Of a stretch of DNA of 40,209 nt, positions 8,717-17,116 are shown in pieces; the first letter of the stretch is position 1, and every line of letters starts with the position of its first letter. Origin of the DNA: Lachnospiraceae bacterium (GTDB lineage Bacteria > Bacillota > Clostridia > Lachnospirales > Lachnospiraceae); assembly GCA_028727605.1 (NCBI GenBank), contig JAQYOA010000202.1, positions 1-40,209 of the forward strand, written 5' to 3'. A model generated the notes under the pieces. The model worked only from the letters and a program-made list of their open reading frames with translations. It was not told the origin of the DNA and made no database searches. Position numbers and translations under genes: made by a program.

Positions 8717-8745
8717 TTGCATTCCTTTTTCGAAAAGATTATGAT
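8717..8745 (+). promoter_or_regulatory. Promoter of tldD-tldE
   Basis: TTGCAT (8717-8722) and TATGAT (8740-8745) are 17 bases apart on the plus strand, about 33 bases before the tldD ATG. It lies back to back with the fab promoter. Confidence 0.6.
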
Positions 8746-8777
8746 ATAGAAAAGCGAACTATCGAGGAGGATTGCTT

Positions 8778-10199
8778 ATGCAAGTGAAAATGTCAGAATA
8801 TCTGATCTCCGTCAAACCCAGAATCCGGGAGCTGATTCGCCTTTTGGATCAGGAGTTTGACTATGTCAGTGTGTTATGTACAGACGTTTCCGGCACCACT
8901 TATCGTGTCGGTCAGCGTCAGACTACTGTTGGCGACTACGGCTTTAATGAACGGGGTTTTGTTGCACGTGTTTATCAAAACGGCAGCTACTGCGAATATT
9001 CTTTCAACGAATGTGAGGATGTAGCTGCTCTTGCCGCCGAAATCATCTCTGTGTTGAAAAGCGAACTGCAAATGCTGGAGCAGATGGGCATCGAAAAAAT
9101 GGACTCCCCTCTTCTTGCGGAAGAAGAGATTACAAAATCCATGACAACCGAGATCTCCATTGATCCGGAGACCACCTCTGCCGGAGAAATTCTGGAGCAT
9201 CTGAAACGAATCAGCGACAAAGGTGCGGCAAAAGAAGGTATTCTTGAATTTCAGGCCGGTATGAGTTTTGCCCACGTCAGCAAACTGTTTCTTTCTTCCA
9301 GAAAAGATCTGATGCAGTCTTATGCCTATGCGGAAGGAATGGAAGCAGCGATCGGAATCGGAAATGAAAAACAGGATATGGCGTTCTCAACTTTTTCCGG
9401 TCTCAAGGGAACTGAAATTCTGGAAGAAATGGATTCCTCTGTGGAAAAAGTACTCTCCCTGCTGCATGACAAGCTGTATGCCGATCCGGTCGTTCCCGGA
9501 ATGTACGATGTCATCACAACACCGGAAGTAACCGGCCTGATCGCTCATGAGGCTTTCGGTCACGGAGTCGAGATGGATATGTTTGTAAAAGAGCGGGCTC
9601 TTGCCAAAGAATACATCGGAAAGCAGGTTGCCTCCGACATCACCTGTATGAAAGACGGTGCTGCCAGCGCAGCCCAGGTCAGCAGTTATCTCTTTGACGA
9701 TGAAGGAACACTCGGCTGTGATACGACAATCATTGACCACGGCACTCTTGTCACCGGAATCAGCGATGCATTAAGTGCTATGCGCCTTGGCACCACTCCA
9801 ACCGGAAACGGAAAAAGAGAAAGTTTTGAACGCAAAGCCTACTCCCGCATGACCAATACCTTTTTCACATCCGGCTCTGATACCCTGGAAGATATGATTG
9901 CTTCCATTGAAGACGGATTTCTTCTGGAAGGCATGGAGTCCGGTATGGAAGATCCGAAACACTGGGGTATTCAATGTATGGTTACCATAGGCAGGGAAAT
10001 TAAACACGGAAAACTCACCGGAAGAAATGTAGCTCCCGTTGTTCTGACCGGATATGTGCCGGATCTATTAAAAAGCATCTCCATGGTATCCGGTGATATG
10101 GAATTATTCGGCTCCGGCGCCTGTGGAAAGGGCTATAAAGAATGGGTAAAGGTAAGTGACGGAGGCCCGTATCTGAAATGTAAAGTGAGGTTAGGTTAA
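8778..10199 (+). CDS. tldD: TldD-family metalloprotease subunit
   Basis: TldD and TldE form a cytoplasmic heteromeric metalloprotease that degrades unfolded peptides and, in some bacteria, trims leader peptides from modified peptides such as microcin B17. The 473-residue protein carries the zinc motif HEAFGH at 257-262, which marks the catalytic subunit. The family's C-terminal half is complete, with FGSGACGKGYKEWVKVSDGGPYL-type ending residues. A TTG at 8772 extends the frame. The ATG at 8778 is chosen because GAGGAGG lies seven bases upstream. Its stop overlaps the tldE start as TAATG. The natural substrate in this organism is unknown. A possible leader-peptide substrate is the Nif11-like protein at 21352-21642, but nothing links them directly. 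Confidence 0.9.
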   Translation: MQVKMSEYLISVKPRIRELIRLLDQEFDYVSVLCTDVSGTTYRVGQRQTTVGDYGFNERGFVARVYQNGSYCEYSFNECEDVAALAAEIISVLKSELQMLEQMGIEKMDSPLLAEEEITKSMTTEISIDPETTSAGEILEHLKRISDKGAAKEGILEFQAGMSFAHVSKLFLSSRKDLMQSYAYAEGMEAAIGIGNEKQDMAFSTFSGLKGTEILEEMDSSVEKVLSLLHDKLYADPVVPGMYDVITTPEVTGLIAHEAFGHGVEMDMFVKERALAKEYIGKQVASDITCMKDGAASAAQVSSYLFDDEGTLGCDTTIIDHGTLVTGISDALSAMRLGTTPTGNGKRESFERKAYSRMTNTFFTSGSDTLEDMIASIEDGFLLEGMESGMEDPKHWGIQCMVTIGREIKHGKLTGRNVAPVVLTGYVPDLLKSISMVSGDMELFGSGACGKGYKEWVKVSDGGPYLKCKVRLG

Positions 10200-11467
10200 T
10201 GAAAGAATTATATCAGCTGTTGAACCAAAGCGAAGCCAGCGACTTTCTGATCCGGCAGACGACAACCCTGTCACGGGAAGCTTTCTTTATCGGACAGAAA
10301 CTCGATATGGGCCGCGCGAAAAAAGTAACTCATACATTTGTCACTGTCTATGTGGACAGTGAAGACAAAAAATACCGCGGCAGTGCTGTAAAGGAAATCC
10401 ATCCCACCTGTACCGCAAAAGAAATACAAAAAGAAATTGAATCCGCAATCTTTGCCGCAAAATTTGTCCAAAATCCCTGGTATCCTCTGGTTTCCGATCA
10501 AACCTGCGAGGCTGCTCCGCAAAGCTTCGATCTGAACGAACAGCTTGCAAAGATTGTCAGCGGCATGCAGTCTGTCTCTGCCTCAGCAGATGAAAAAATC
10601 AACTCCTACGAGATTTTCGTTGAGCAGAAACAGACCCGGATTATCAATTCCAGGGGAGTTGATGTCAGCTTTTCCAACTTCGCCTGTGAAGTGGAAGCCG
10701 TTATCAATGCACGAAAGGACGGACACGAAATAGAGCTCTTCAAAGTTCTTCACTTCGCAGATAAACCGGCAAACGAAATTACCGCAGAAATCGAAAAGAT
10801 GTTTCTTAGCGGTCACCAGAGACTGAACGCAGCCCCAACCAGAAAGAATGAGCATGCTAACCTCCTGCTCAGCGGTGATGATGTGGTGGAATTCTTCCAT
10901 TATTTCACGGCCCATACCAACGCCTCCAACCAGTATATGGGCGTCGGCAAGGCAAAAATCGGCGAAAAAATAACCGGTGATGAGGCAGACCCGCTGACAA
11001 TCCGCCTGATTCCTTCTCTGAACGGTTCTACCAAAAACGAACCCTATGACCAGGACGGAAATCCGGTTACGGAACGGGTTCTCTTCCGTGACGGAATCTG
11101 CCAATCCTTCTGGGGCAGCACACAGCACGCCTATTATATAGGAATGAAAGATACTACTTCCTCCAATAACCTGACCGTTTGCGGCGGTACAGCAAGTGAA
11201 GCGGAACTTCGCAGCCTTCCGCATCTGGAAGTCACCGATTTCAGTGACTTTCAAATGGATCCCGTCACCGGATATTTCGGCGGTGAAATTCGCCTTGGCT
11301 ATGAAAGCGACGGTGTCAACCGCCATTCCGTAACTGGAGGATCCGTTTCTGCAAATTTCTCCAAAGTACTGGGCAATATCCGTTTTTCTAAAGAAACGAG
11401 ACAGATCAACAACTGTATCGTGCCCTGTGCCGTTTACCTGACAGATGTAAGTATCTCCGGAGAATAA
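10199..11467 (+). CDS. tldE: TldE/PmbA-family metalloprotease partner subunit
   Basis: This is the non-catalytic partner of TldD in the TldD/TldE protease. The 422-residue protein has the same overall fold, with the family's C-terminal segments (FGGEIRLGYESDGVNRHSVTGGS), but no HExxxH zinc motif, as expected for TldE/PmbA. It starts at the ATG overlapping tldD's stop by one base, so production of the two subunits in equal amounts by coupling is likely. It ends just before the large hairpin at 11472-11542. The name pmbA is also used for this family. Confidence 0.88.
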   Translation: MKELYQLLNQSEASDFLIRQTTTLSREAFFIGQKLDMGRAKKVTHTFVTVYVDSEDKKYRGSAVKEIHPTCTAKEIQKEIESAIFAAKFVQNPWYPLVSDQTCEAAPQSFDLNEQLAKIVSGMQSVSASADEKINSYEIFVEQKQTRIINSRGVDVSFSNFACEVEAVINARKDGHEIELFKVLHFADKPANEITAEIEKMFLSGHQRLNAAPTRKNEHANLLLSGDDVVEFFHYFTAHTNASNQYMGVGKAKIGEKITGDEADPLTIRLIPSLNGSTKNEPYDQDGNPVTERVLFRDGICQSFWGSTQHAYYIGMKDTTSSNNLTVCGGTASEAELRSLPHLEVTDFSDFQMDPVTGYFGGEIRLGYESDGVNRHSVTGGSVSANFSKVLGNIRFSKETRQINNCIVPCAVYLTDVSISGE

Positions 11468-11471
11468 AAAG

Positions 11472-11542
11472 CAGCCGGCCCCTGTTCTGATCAAACTCCC
11501 TGTTTTTTACTGACAGGGGGCATATCAGAATGGGGCCGGCTG
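11472..11542. terminator. Bidirectional terminator between tldE and trhP
   Basis: Outer arms CAGCCGGCCCC (11472-11482) and GGGGCCGGCTG (11532-11542) pair perfectly. Inside them TTCTGAT pairs with ATCAGAA, and CCCTG with CAGGG. TTTTA follows on the plus strand and CTTTTTAT on the minus strand, so it can stop both converging operons. Confidence 0.85.
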
Positions 11543-11544
11543 TT

Positions 11545-12771
11545 TTACTCTTCCTGCCTGCGCAGGATATCAAATTCATCCATTTCCATTCCAAGATCAA
11601 GGAAAAGCTTCTGTTTTGGATGAGGCGCACTCTCCATCGCATTTCCCTGCTCATCCCAGATTCCACGCACCGTCACCGGAATATTGGCACCGTTTGGTTT
11701 CATGATCTCAATCTGCTCTCCGACAGAGAATTTATTTCTCTGCTCAATCGCATAATGTCCGTTTTCGTCACGCTCTCCCACAATTCCAAGATACGTATAC
11801 TCCTTGACATAGGTATTGCTGTCATAAATCTGGGCATCCGATTCCGGTTTTCCATAGAAAAATCCCGTGGTAAACTGCCGATAGGTACAATTGGATATCT
11901 GATCCCGATACCAGGGCAGATTTTCTTCATACAGTTTCGGATCTTTCAGACAGTCATCGATCGCCCTGCGGTAGGTTCTTGCAACCGTTGCCACATAGAG
12001 CGCCGTTTTCATACGGCCCTCAATCTTAAAGCTGTCGATTCCGGATTCCAGCAGATCCGGAATATGCTCAATCATGCAAAGATCCTTGGAATTGAAAATG
12101 AATGTTCCTCTCTCATTTTCATACACCGGAAGATATTCTCCCGGACGGGACTCCTCCATCACCGCATATTTCCAGCGGCACGGATGGGTACAGGCACCCT
12201 GATTGGCATCCCGTCCCGTAAAATAATTGGACAGGAGACAGCGTCCGGAGTAGGAAATACACATTGCGCCGTGGATAAAAGTCTCGATCTCCAGATCATC
12301 CGGTATGTTCCTGCGGATTTCCTTAATCTCCTCCAGGGACAGTTCTCGTGCCGACACCACTCGCTTTGCACCGAGCGCCTGCCAGAAAAGATAGGTTCCG
12401 TAATTGGTATTATTTGCCTGAGTGCTGATATGGCGCTCAATCTCGGGACAGACCTCTTTTGCAATCTGAAAAACCCCTGGATCCGAAATAATCAGGGCAT
12501 CCGGTCCGATTTCTTTCAGTTCCTCAAAATAAGCACGAACCCCTTCCAAATCTTTGTTGTGTGCCAGAATGTTGGCGGTCACATAAACCCTTACACCATG
12601 CTCATGGGCAAAACGGATTCCTTCTTTCATATCTTCCATGGAAAAGTTTTTCGCCTTAGCCCGAAGACCAAAAGCTTCTCCTCCTATATATACCGCATCC
12701 GCACCAAAGATCACGGCGACTTTCAGCACTTCAAGACTGCTGGCAGGTACCAGTAACTCCGGTTTTCTCAT
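11545..12771 (-). CDS. trhP: U32-family tRNA uridine-34 hydroxylation protein (TrhP type)
   Basis: Proteins of this U32 'peptidase' subgroup (YegQ/TrhP, YrrN/YrrO) are now known to make 5-hydroxyuridine at tRNA position 34 using prephenate. The 408-residue protein has the U32 signature ETFIHGAMCISYSGRCLLS (about 163-181) with Cys171 and Cys178. With Cys194 and Cys232 these probably hold an iron-sulfur cluster. The N-terminal TIM-barrel begins PELLVPASSLEVLKVAV. It overlaps the end of the methyltransferase gene by 41 bases, as expected for the TrmR-TrhP pair, which turns ho5U34 into mo5U34. In B. subtilis the same order (yrrL-yrrM-yrrN-yrrO) is seen. Collagenase-type protease activity is less likely. 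Confidence 0.8.
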   Translation of the reverse strand: MRKPELLVPASSLEVLKVAVIFGADAVYIGGEAFGLRAKAKNFSMEDMKEGIRFAHEHGVRVYVTANILAHNKDLEGVRAYFEELKEIGPDALIISDPGVFQIAKEVCPEIERHISTQANNTNYGTYLFWQALGAKRVVSARELSLEEIKEIRRNIPDDLEIETFIHGAMCISYSGRCLLSNYFTGRDANQGACTHPCRWKYAVMEESRPGEYLPVYENERGTFIFNSKDLCMIEHIPDLLESGIDSFKIEGRMKTALYVATVARTYRRAIDDCLKDPKLYEENLPWYRDQISNCTYRQFTTGFFYGKPESDAQIYDSNTYVKEYTYLGIVGERDENGHYAIEQRNKFSVGEQIEIMKPNGANIPVTVRGIWDEQGNAMESAPHPKQKLFLDLGMEMDEFDILRRQEE

Positions 12772-13432
12772 TCTCTTCCTCCATGTTATCTTCTTTCTTT
12801 ACCGTCACCGCAATTCCGTCTCCCAACGGAATGATTGAGGTGAGCAGTTTCGGGTTATGTTTTAGTTCAAATAAATACTCTCTCATCCTTTTGTGGATCG
12901 TCCGGTTTCTCCGTTCCACTGCAAAACGCGACTCAATCACATCCCCATCCTGAAGCACGTTATCCGTAATCAGCACACCGTCCTGATCCAAAAGCCGCAG
13001 CACTTCCGGAAGAAAATGAATATACTGTCCTTTCGCTGCATCCATGAAAATAAAATCATAGGGACCCTCCAGCGTTTTCATTACTTCCGCAGCATCTCCC
13101 GGCAAAAGTGTAATGCGATCGGCAAAGCCGGACTTTTCAAAATTTGCTCTGGCGATCGGAATTCTCTTTTCATAATTTTCAATTGTGGTGATCTGTGTAT
13201 CCGGTTCTCCATACTCGGCCATGAAAACAGCAGAGAATCCTACGGCAGTTCCTACCTCCAGGATTCTCTTTGGTTTTTTCATCTTCAAAAATACTTTCAG
13301 GAAGCTCTGCATTTCACGGCGGATGATCGGCACACGATCCTCCTTTGCCCGCTTTTCCAGTTCTTCCAGAAACGGCGTATGACCGGTGTCCAGAGAATTA
13401 ATGTATGTCACCATCCGTTCCTCAACAATCAT
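12731..13432 (-). CDS. trmR: SAM-dependent tRNA 5-hydroxyuridine methyltransferase (TrmR type)
   Basis: This 233-residue class I methyltransferase belongs to the O-methyltransferase (COMT-like) family that includes B. subtilis YrrM/TrmR, which methylates ho5U34 in tRNA to mo5U34. Motif I is EVGTAVGFSA (about 59-68), the metal and SAM contact region is FMDAAKGQY (129-137), and DNVL at 157-160 supplies further metal ligands. Start is the ATG at 13432 behind GGGAGG. The C-terminus runs 41 bases into trhP. The pairing with a U32 gene and the upstream mltG-like gene matches the Bacillus yrrL-M-N-O order. That synteny makes the tRNA role more likely than a catechol or lipid substrate. Confidence 0.8.
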   Translation of the reverse strand: MIVEERMVTYINSLDTGHTPFLEELEKRAKEDRVPIIRREMQSFLKVFLKMKKPKRILEVGTAVGFSAVFMAEYGEPDTQITTIENYEKRIPIARANFEKSGFADRITLLPGDAAEVMKTLEGPYDFIFMDAAKGQYIHFLPEVLRLLDQDGVLITDNVLQDGDVIESRFAVERRNRTIHKRMREYLFELKHNPKLLTSIIPLGDGIAVTVKKEDNMEEENEKTGVTGTCQQS

Positions 13433-13459
13433 AGGTACCTCCCCAAATGGTGCTGTTTC

Positions 13460-13876
13460 TTATTCTTCTGCCTGCGGCTGTCCCTCTGTATTGACTCCAG
13501 CCAGAATCCCCAGCATTTCATTCACTGTCTCGGAAGTCTTCAAATAATACGTCCCTGCCTGCAGGTTACCGTGGTAACCTGAGAAAAGATACTGTACCTC
13601 GAACACCCAGATACTTTCATCAATCAGCCCTTTCTCCGAGAGCAGATTGTAGATCTCTCTTCCGTCCATCCCGGTTCGGATTTCAACGGTCACTTCCTGC
13701 TCCTTTGCCTGAGACGCCACCGGCTTCTGACAAAATACATTGTACCCGAAACTGTACGAATTTTTACCGGCCAGAATAATCATAAATGCAACACAAACAT
13801 AAATCAGCAGACGAACAATCCCCTTCGCCCCGGTGAGCGCAGCCCGATACCCTGCATCACTCTTTTTTCTGGTCAT
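13460..13876 (-). CDS. Short MltG-like membrane protein lacking the catalytic domain
   Basis: This 138-residue protein has a basic N-terminus (MTRKKSDAGYR), one membrane span at about 22-41 (IVRLLIYVCVAFMIILAG), and an extracellular part. The latter resembles the LysM-like subdomain of MltG/YceG, with a TVEIRTGMDGREIYNLLSEKGLI segment and GTYYLKTSETVNEMLGIL near the end. Full MltG is about 340-380 residues and carries a catalytic glutamate in a later domain. That domain is absent here, so this protein should not cut peptidoglycan by itself. The ATG at 13876 has AAGGAG six bases upstream. Upstream codons in the longer frame overlap the neighbouring gene and look like noise. The position before trmR is where B. 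subtilis has mltG (yrrL). Confidence 0.75.
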   Translation of the reverse strand: MTRKKSDAGYRAALTGAKGIVRLLIYVCVAFMIILAGKNSYSFGYNVFCQKPVASQAKEQEVTVEIRTGMDGREIYNLLSEKGLIDESIWVFEVQYLFSGYHGNLQAGTYYLKTSETVNEMLGILAGVNTEGQPQAEE

Positions 13877-13925
13877 AGCTACTCCTTCCATATCAGTCTG
13901 AGGCATCTCCGGTTTTTGAGATACA

Positions 13926-14261
13926 TTAATACTCCGGTACCCCGATACGGATTTCATCCGTGACTCTCTGCTGTACCTTCTGCACCATTTTACAGACTTC
14001 CAGTTCTGCCTCCAGAAAAGCATTTGCCTTTCTGTTTTTTCTCAATTCATAGGAATCCCTCTCCAGGGAATCTACTGCTTCAAACAAATCCACATTATCT
14101 GCCTGCTGAAGCTGATAATTTTTCGCACGAAACTCATCGACCCGGCTTTTTAATTCCGGGTCTTTTTCGAGTTCCTCTTCCAGCCACAGATAATTCTGAT
14201 ATGCCCGGCTCTCTCTCATCTCATAAATGAGCTGATCCAGACACTCTGATATTTTATCCAT
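13926..14261 (-). CDS. YlbF/YmcA-family protein
   Basis: This 111-residue protein is almost entirely helical and charged. It has the YlbF/YmcA pattern: an N-terminal helix, YQNYLWLEEELEKDPELKSRVDEFR, a middle helical segment, and a C-terminal helix ending near EVCKMVQKVQQRV. In B. subtilis YlbF, YmcA and YaaT form a complex that steers RNase Y cleavage of mRNA. Here it sits five bases after the RNase J gene on the same strand, which supports an RNA-decay role. Which paralogue it corresponds to cannot be told from sequence alone. Confidence 0.75.
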   Translation of the reverse strand: MDKISECLDQLIYEMRESRAYQNYLWLEEELEKDPELKSRVDEFRAKNYQLQQADNVDLFEAVDSLERDSYELRKNRKANAFLEAELEVCKMVQKVQQRVTDEIRIGVPEY

Positions 14262-14266
14262 GTGTT

Positions 14267-15931
14267 TTATGCCTCCATAATGATCGGCAGGATCATTGGT
14301 CTTCTCTTGGTTTTCTTCCAGACATAATCGCCCAGAGAGTCTTTGATCGTGGACTTGATCTTGCCCCAGTCAGAGATATTCCGTGAAAGACAGCTATCCA
14401 ATGCCTCCTCCACAACAAGACGGGCTTCGCCCATAAGGTCTTCCGACTCCCGCACATATACAAAACCGCGGGAAACAATATCCGGACCTGACAGAAGCTG
14501 ATTGCTTCTCTTTTCCAATGTCAGAACAACCACCATGATACCGTCTTCTGACAAATGCTGACGGTCACGAAGGACAATATTTCCGACATCACCGACACCA
14601 AGTCCATCTACCATGATCGCGCCGGTGTGAACTTTACCGGTAATCTCTGCACCGGCTTCATCCATCTCCAGCACATCACCGGAATACATGACATAAATAT
14701 TTTCTTTCGGAATGCCAAGACTTAAGGCCAGTTCAGACTGTGCTTTCAGATGGCGGTATTCACCGTGTACCGGAATCGCATATCTTGGCTTTACCAGAGA
14801 GTAAATCAGTTTGATTTCCTCCTGGCAGGCATGTCCGGAAACATGAACATCCTGGAATACCACATTGGCTCCCTGTGCCGACAGTTCATTGATTACATTG
14901 GAAACCGCTTTCTCATTTCCGGGAATCGGATGGGAACTGAAAATAACGGTATCTCCCGGCTGAATGGAAATCTTTTTGTGAAGATGGGCTGCCATCCGGG
15001 ACAGTGCCGCCATGGACTCTCCCTGACTTCCGGTGGTGATCAGTACCATCTGCTCGTCCGGATAATTCTTCATCTGTTCCACTTCAATCAGCGTATTCTC
15101 CGGAATATTGATATATCCCAGCTCCTGAGCTGTGGAAATCACATTTACCATGCTGCGGCCTTCAATCACAACCTTGCGGCCGTATTTGTAGGCGGAATTG
15201 ATAATCTGCTGTACACGGTCCACATTGGAAGCAAAGGTTGCAATAATGATTCTCGAATCCCGATGCTCGGAAAACAAATTGTCAAAGGTTCGTCCAACGG
15301 TACGCTCTGACATGGTAAAGCCCTGGCGTTCCGCATTGGTACTGTCACACATCAGCGCCAGTACACCCTTCTTTCCGATCTCCGCAAATCTCTGCAGATC
15401 AATCGCATCGCCAAAGACCGGTGTGTAATCCACCTTAAAGTCTCCTGTATGAACCACAATACCTGCCGGTGAATAAATCGCCAGCGCAGCGGCATCTGCA
15501 ATACTGTGATTTGTCTTTATAAATTCAATCCGGAATGCGCCCAGGTTAATGGACTGTCCGTGCTTGATAATTTTTCTCTTGGTATTTCTAAGCAGATTAT
15601 GCTCTTTTAACTTATTCTCAATCAGGCCGATCGTCAGTTTTGTGGCGTAAATCGGCACATTGATATCCTTGAGGATATAGGGCAGCGCACCGATATGATC
15701 CTCATGTCCGTGGGTAATTACAAAGCCTTTTACCTTATCAATATTTTCTTTCAGATAGGTCACATCCGGAATTACCAGATCAATTCCCAACATATCATCT
15801 TCCGGAAAAGCAAGACCACAGTCGACAATGACAATGCTGTCCTCATATTCAAAAACGGTAATGTTCATTCCGATCTGTTCAAGACCTCCGAGCGGAATGA
15901 TTTTTAACTTACTTGCACTATTCTTTTTCAA
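14267..15931 (-). CDS. rnj: Ribonuclease J
   Basis: RNase J is a metallo-beta-lactamase/beta-CASP ribonuclease with endo- and 5'-to-3' exo-activity in mRNA decay and rRNA maturation. The 554-residue protein begins its MBL domain with IIPLGGLEQIGMN. The zinc ligands are in HGHEDH (74-79), and the beta-CASP and C-terminal segments CDSTNAERQGFT, SGHACQEE and PVHGEYRHL follow. The start codon is TTG at 15931, six bases after a strong GGAGG. No ATG lies nearby in frame. It is fourth in a conserved operon, between the DUF1292 gene and a YlbF-like gene. RnjA and RnjB cannot be told apart without a second copy. Confidence 0.93.
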   Translation of the reverse strand: MKKNSASKLKIIPLGGLEQIGMNITVFEYEDSIVIVDCGLAFPEDDMLGIDLVIPDVTYLKENIDKVKGFVITHGHEDHIGALPYILKDINVPIYATKLTIGLIENKLKEHNLLRNTKRKIIKHGQSINLGAFRIEFIKTNHSIADAAALAIYSPAGIVVHTGDFKVDYTPVFGDAIDLQRFAEIGKKGVLALMCDSTNAERQGFTMSERTVGRTFDNLFSEHRDSRIIIATFASNVDRVQQIINSAYKYGRKVVIEGRSMVNVISTAQELGYINIPENTLIEVEQMKNYPDEQMVLITTGSQGESMAALSRMAAHLHKKISIQPGDTVIFSSHPIPGNEKAVSNVINELSAQGANVVFQDVHVSGHACQEEIKLIYSLVKPRYAIPVHGEYRHLKAQSELALSLGIPKENIYVMYSGDVLEMDEAGAEITGKVHTGAIMVDGLGVGDVGNIVLRDRQHLSEDGIMVVVLTLEKRSNQLLSGPDIVSRGFVYVRESEDLMGEARLVVEEALDSCLSRNISDWGKIKSTIKDSLGDYVWKKTKRRPMILPIIMEA

Positions 15932-15962
15932 CTAGCACCTCCGCGCAATTTCATTCTGAGTA

Positions 15963-16223
15963 TTAAAATGTAATCTCTGCGTCTCCCTCAAGCATAGAAG
16001 CAAATACGCCGGATACAGCATCGAACTCCACATCGTCCTCCACCATAACGTATTCTCCCTCTGCCTGTGAATCCTCTGAGATATCTTTCAGGATGTAGGC
16101 ATTCGCCTCATCTTCCGCAGAGTCCGATACCAGAAGATAATTTGTCCCGTTAATTCTGGTCTGTTCCTCCACGTAAAACTCTACACTGCTTCCATCATCT
16201 GCAGTAAAAATTATTTTCTCCAT
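15963..16223 (-). CDS. DUF1292 small acidic protein (YrzB family)
   Basis: This 86-residue acidic protein starts MEKIIFTADDGSSVEFYVEE and contains the family's NYLLVSD and EYVMVEDDVEFDAVSGVFASML segments. The function of the family is unknown. It is widespread in Bacillota next to ruvX and ireB, as here. The ATG at 16223 has an AAGGGA site seven bases upstream. The longer frame overlaps the end of ruvX and is rejected. It ends about 30 bases before the RNase J start. Confidence 0.88.
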   Translation of the reverse strand: MEKIIFTADDGSSVEFYVEEQTRINGTNYLLVSDSAEDEANAYILKDISEDSQAEGEYVMVEDDVEFDAVSGVFASMLEGDAEITF

Positions 16224-16242
16224 ACAATATTCCCTTATCCAA

Positions 16243-16680
16243 TTACTCTTCCGCCTTCTGATTGGCAAGATAATCCAGATACCCCTGCAGAATAAACACC
16301 GCTGCAAGCATATCCACATACTCTTTTCGATGTTCTCTTCGAATTCCTGCGTCCATCATGGTCCGGTCTGCTTCCACTGTAGTCAATCGCTCATCCCACA
16401 TGACAACAGGCAGGCCTGTCCGTTTCTTCAGTATTTCCTGAAACTCCAGTGACTTATTGGCCCGCTCTCCCATATCATTATTCATGTGTTTCGGTAATCC
16501 AAGAACAAGCATCTCAACGCCGTATTCTCTGATCAGTTCATCAATTCTTGCCAGCGTCTGACGCAGCTTATTCTCCGATTTTCTGCGGATAATTTCCACT
16601 CCCTGGGCAGTGAACCCCAAAGGATCACTGACTGCCACCCCTACTGTTTTTGATCCGTAATCCAATCCCATTATTCTCAT
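16243..16680 (-). CDS. ruvX: RuvX/YqgF Holliday junction resolvase-like protein
   Basis: RuvX/YqgF is an RNase H-fold nuclease implicated in pre-16S rRNA processing and proposed to resolve Holliday junctions. The 145-residue protein has the first acidic motif [15 protein letters not shown] (5-19), then [11 protein letters not shown], the glutamate in [10 protein letters not shown], and the final acidic helix [14 protein letters not shown]. Length is typical. It starts with ATG a few bases after ireB, and a second ATG three codons in is also possible. The order ireB-ruvX-DUF1292 is the standard Bacillota cluster. Confidence 0.93.
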   Translation of the reverse strand: MRIMGLDYGSKTVGVAVSDPLGFTAQGVEIIRRKSENKLRQTLARIDELIREYGVEMLVLGLPKHMNNDMGERANKSLEFQEILKKRTGLPVVMWDERLTTVEADRTMMDAGIRREHRKEYVDMLAAVFILQGYLDYLANQKAEE

Positions 16681-16692
16681 GACTGACTACGC

Positions 16693-16959
16693 TCATTTCC
16701 AGGACTCATTTTTGATGTACTCTTTGAGCAGTTCCTCAACCAGCTCATCACGTTCCACTTTCATAATCATGCTCCGGGCACCTTTGTAACTCGTGATATA
16801 GGTCGGGTCACCGGACATGATATAACCGACAATCTGATTGACAGGATTATAACCCTTCTCTGCCATCGCATTATAGACTGTCTTCAGCACTTCCTTGACC
16901 TGAATCTCTGGTTCTGTTTTTACTTTAAAATATTGTGTGTTGTTGCTTACACCTGACAT
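16693..16959 (-). CDS. ireB: IreB family regulatory phosphoprotein (UPF0297)
   Basis: IreB is a small cytoplasmic protein that in Enterococcus faecalis is phosphorylated by the kinase IreK and limits cephalosporin resistance. The 88-residue protein matches the family throughout, with VLKTVYNAMAEKGYNPVNQIVGYIMSGDPTYITSY and the RDELVEELL end. The N-terminal tail has Ser and Thr residues that could be phosphorylated. ATG 16959 is preferred, with GAGGG ten bases upstream. A GTG at 16968 would add three residues. It is first in its operon, behind a promoter at 16995-17023. No kinase gene is nearby. Confidence 0.92.
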   Translation of the reverse strand: MSGVSNNTQYFKVKTEPEIQVKEVLKTVYNAMAEKGYNPVNQIVGYIMSGDPTYITSYKGARSMIMKVERDELVEELLKEYIKNESWK

Positions 16960-16994
16960 ATTTTTCACGCCCTCGATTTATTAATATCATTTTT

Positions 16995-17023
16995 ATTTTA
17001 ATACATATTCTATTAAATTTCAA
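16995..17023 (-). promoter_or_regulatory. Promoter of the ireB-ruvX-rnj-trhP operon
   Basis: On the minus strand TTGAAA (17018-17023) and TAAAAT (16995-17000) lie 17 bases apart, about 36 bases before the ireB ATG. An overlapping choice, TTGGCA with TATGTA, is also spaced by 17. The 150 bases between ireB and the DUF1622 gene hold no gene that I can support. Confidence 0.55.
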
Positions 17024-17116
17024 TTGCCAAATTGAACATTGTACAGGATTCTTTTCATATGGCTTTTCTATTCTATTTTATCCCGCATCTTTGCCAAATA
17101 TTCGGCCTGATTTTCA

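Noticed and set aside
11545-12771. Calling the U32 protein a secreted collagenase-type protease
   Set aside because: There is no signal peptide, and the direct pairing with a TrmR-type methyltransferase in the yrr-type cluster points to tRNA modification.
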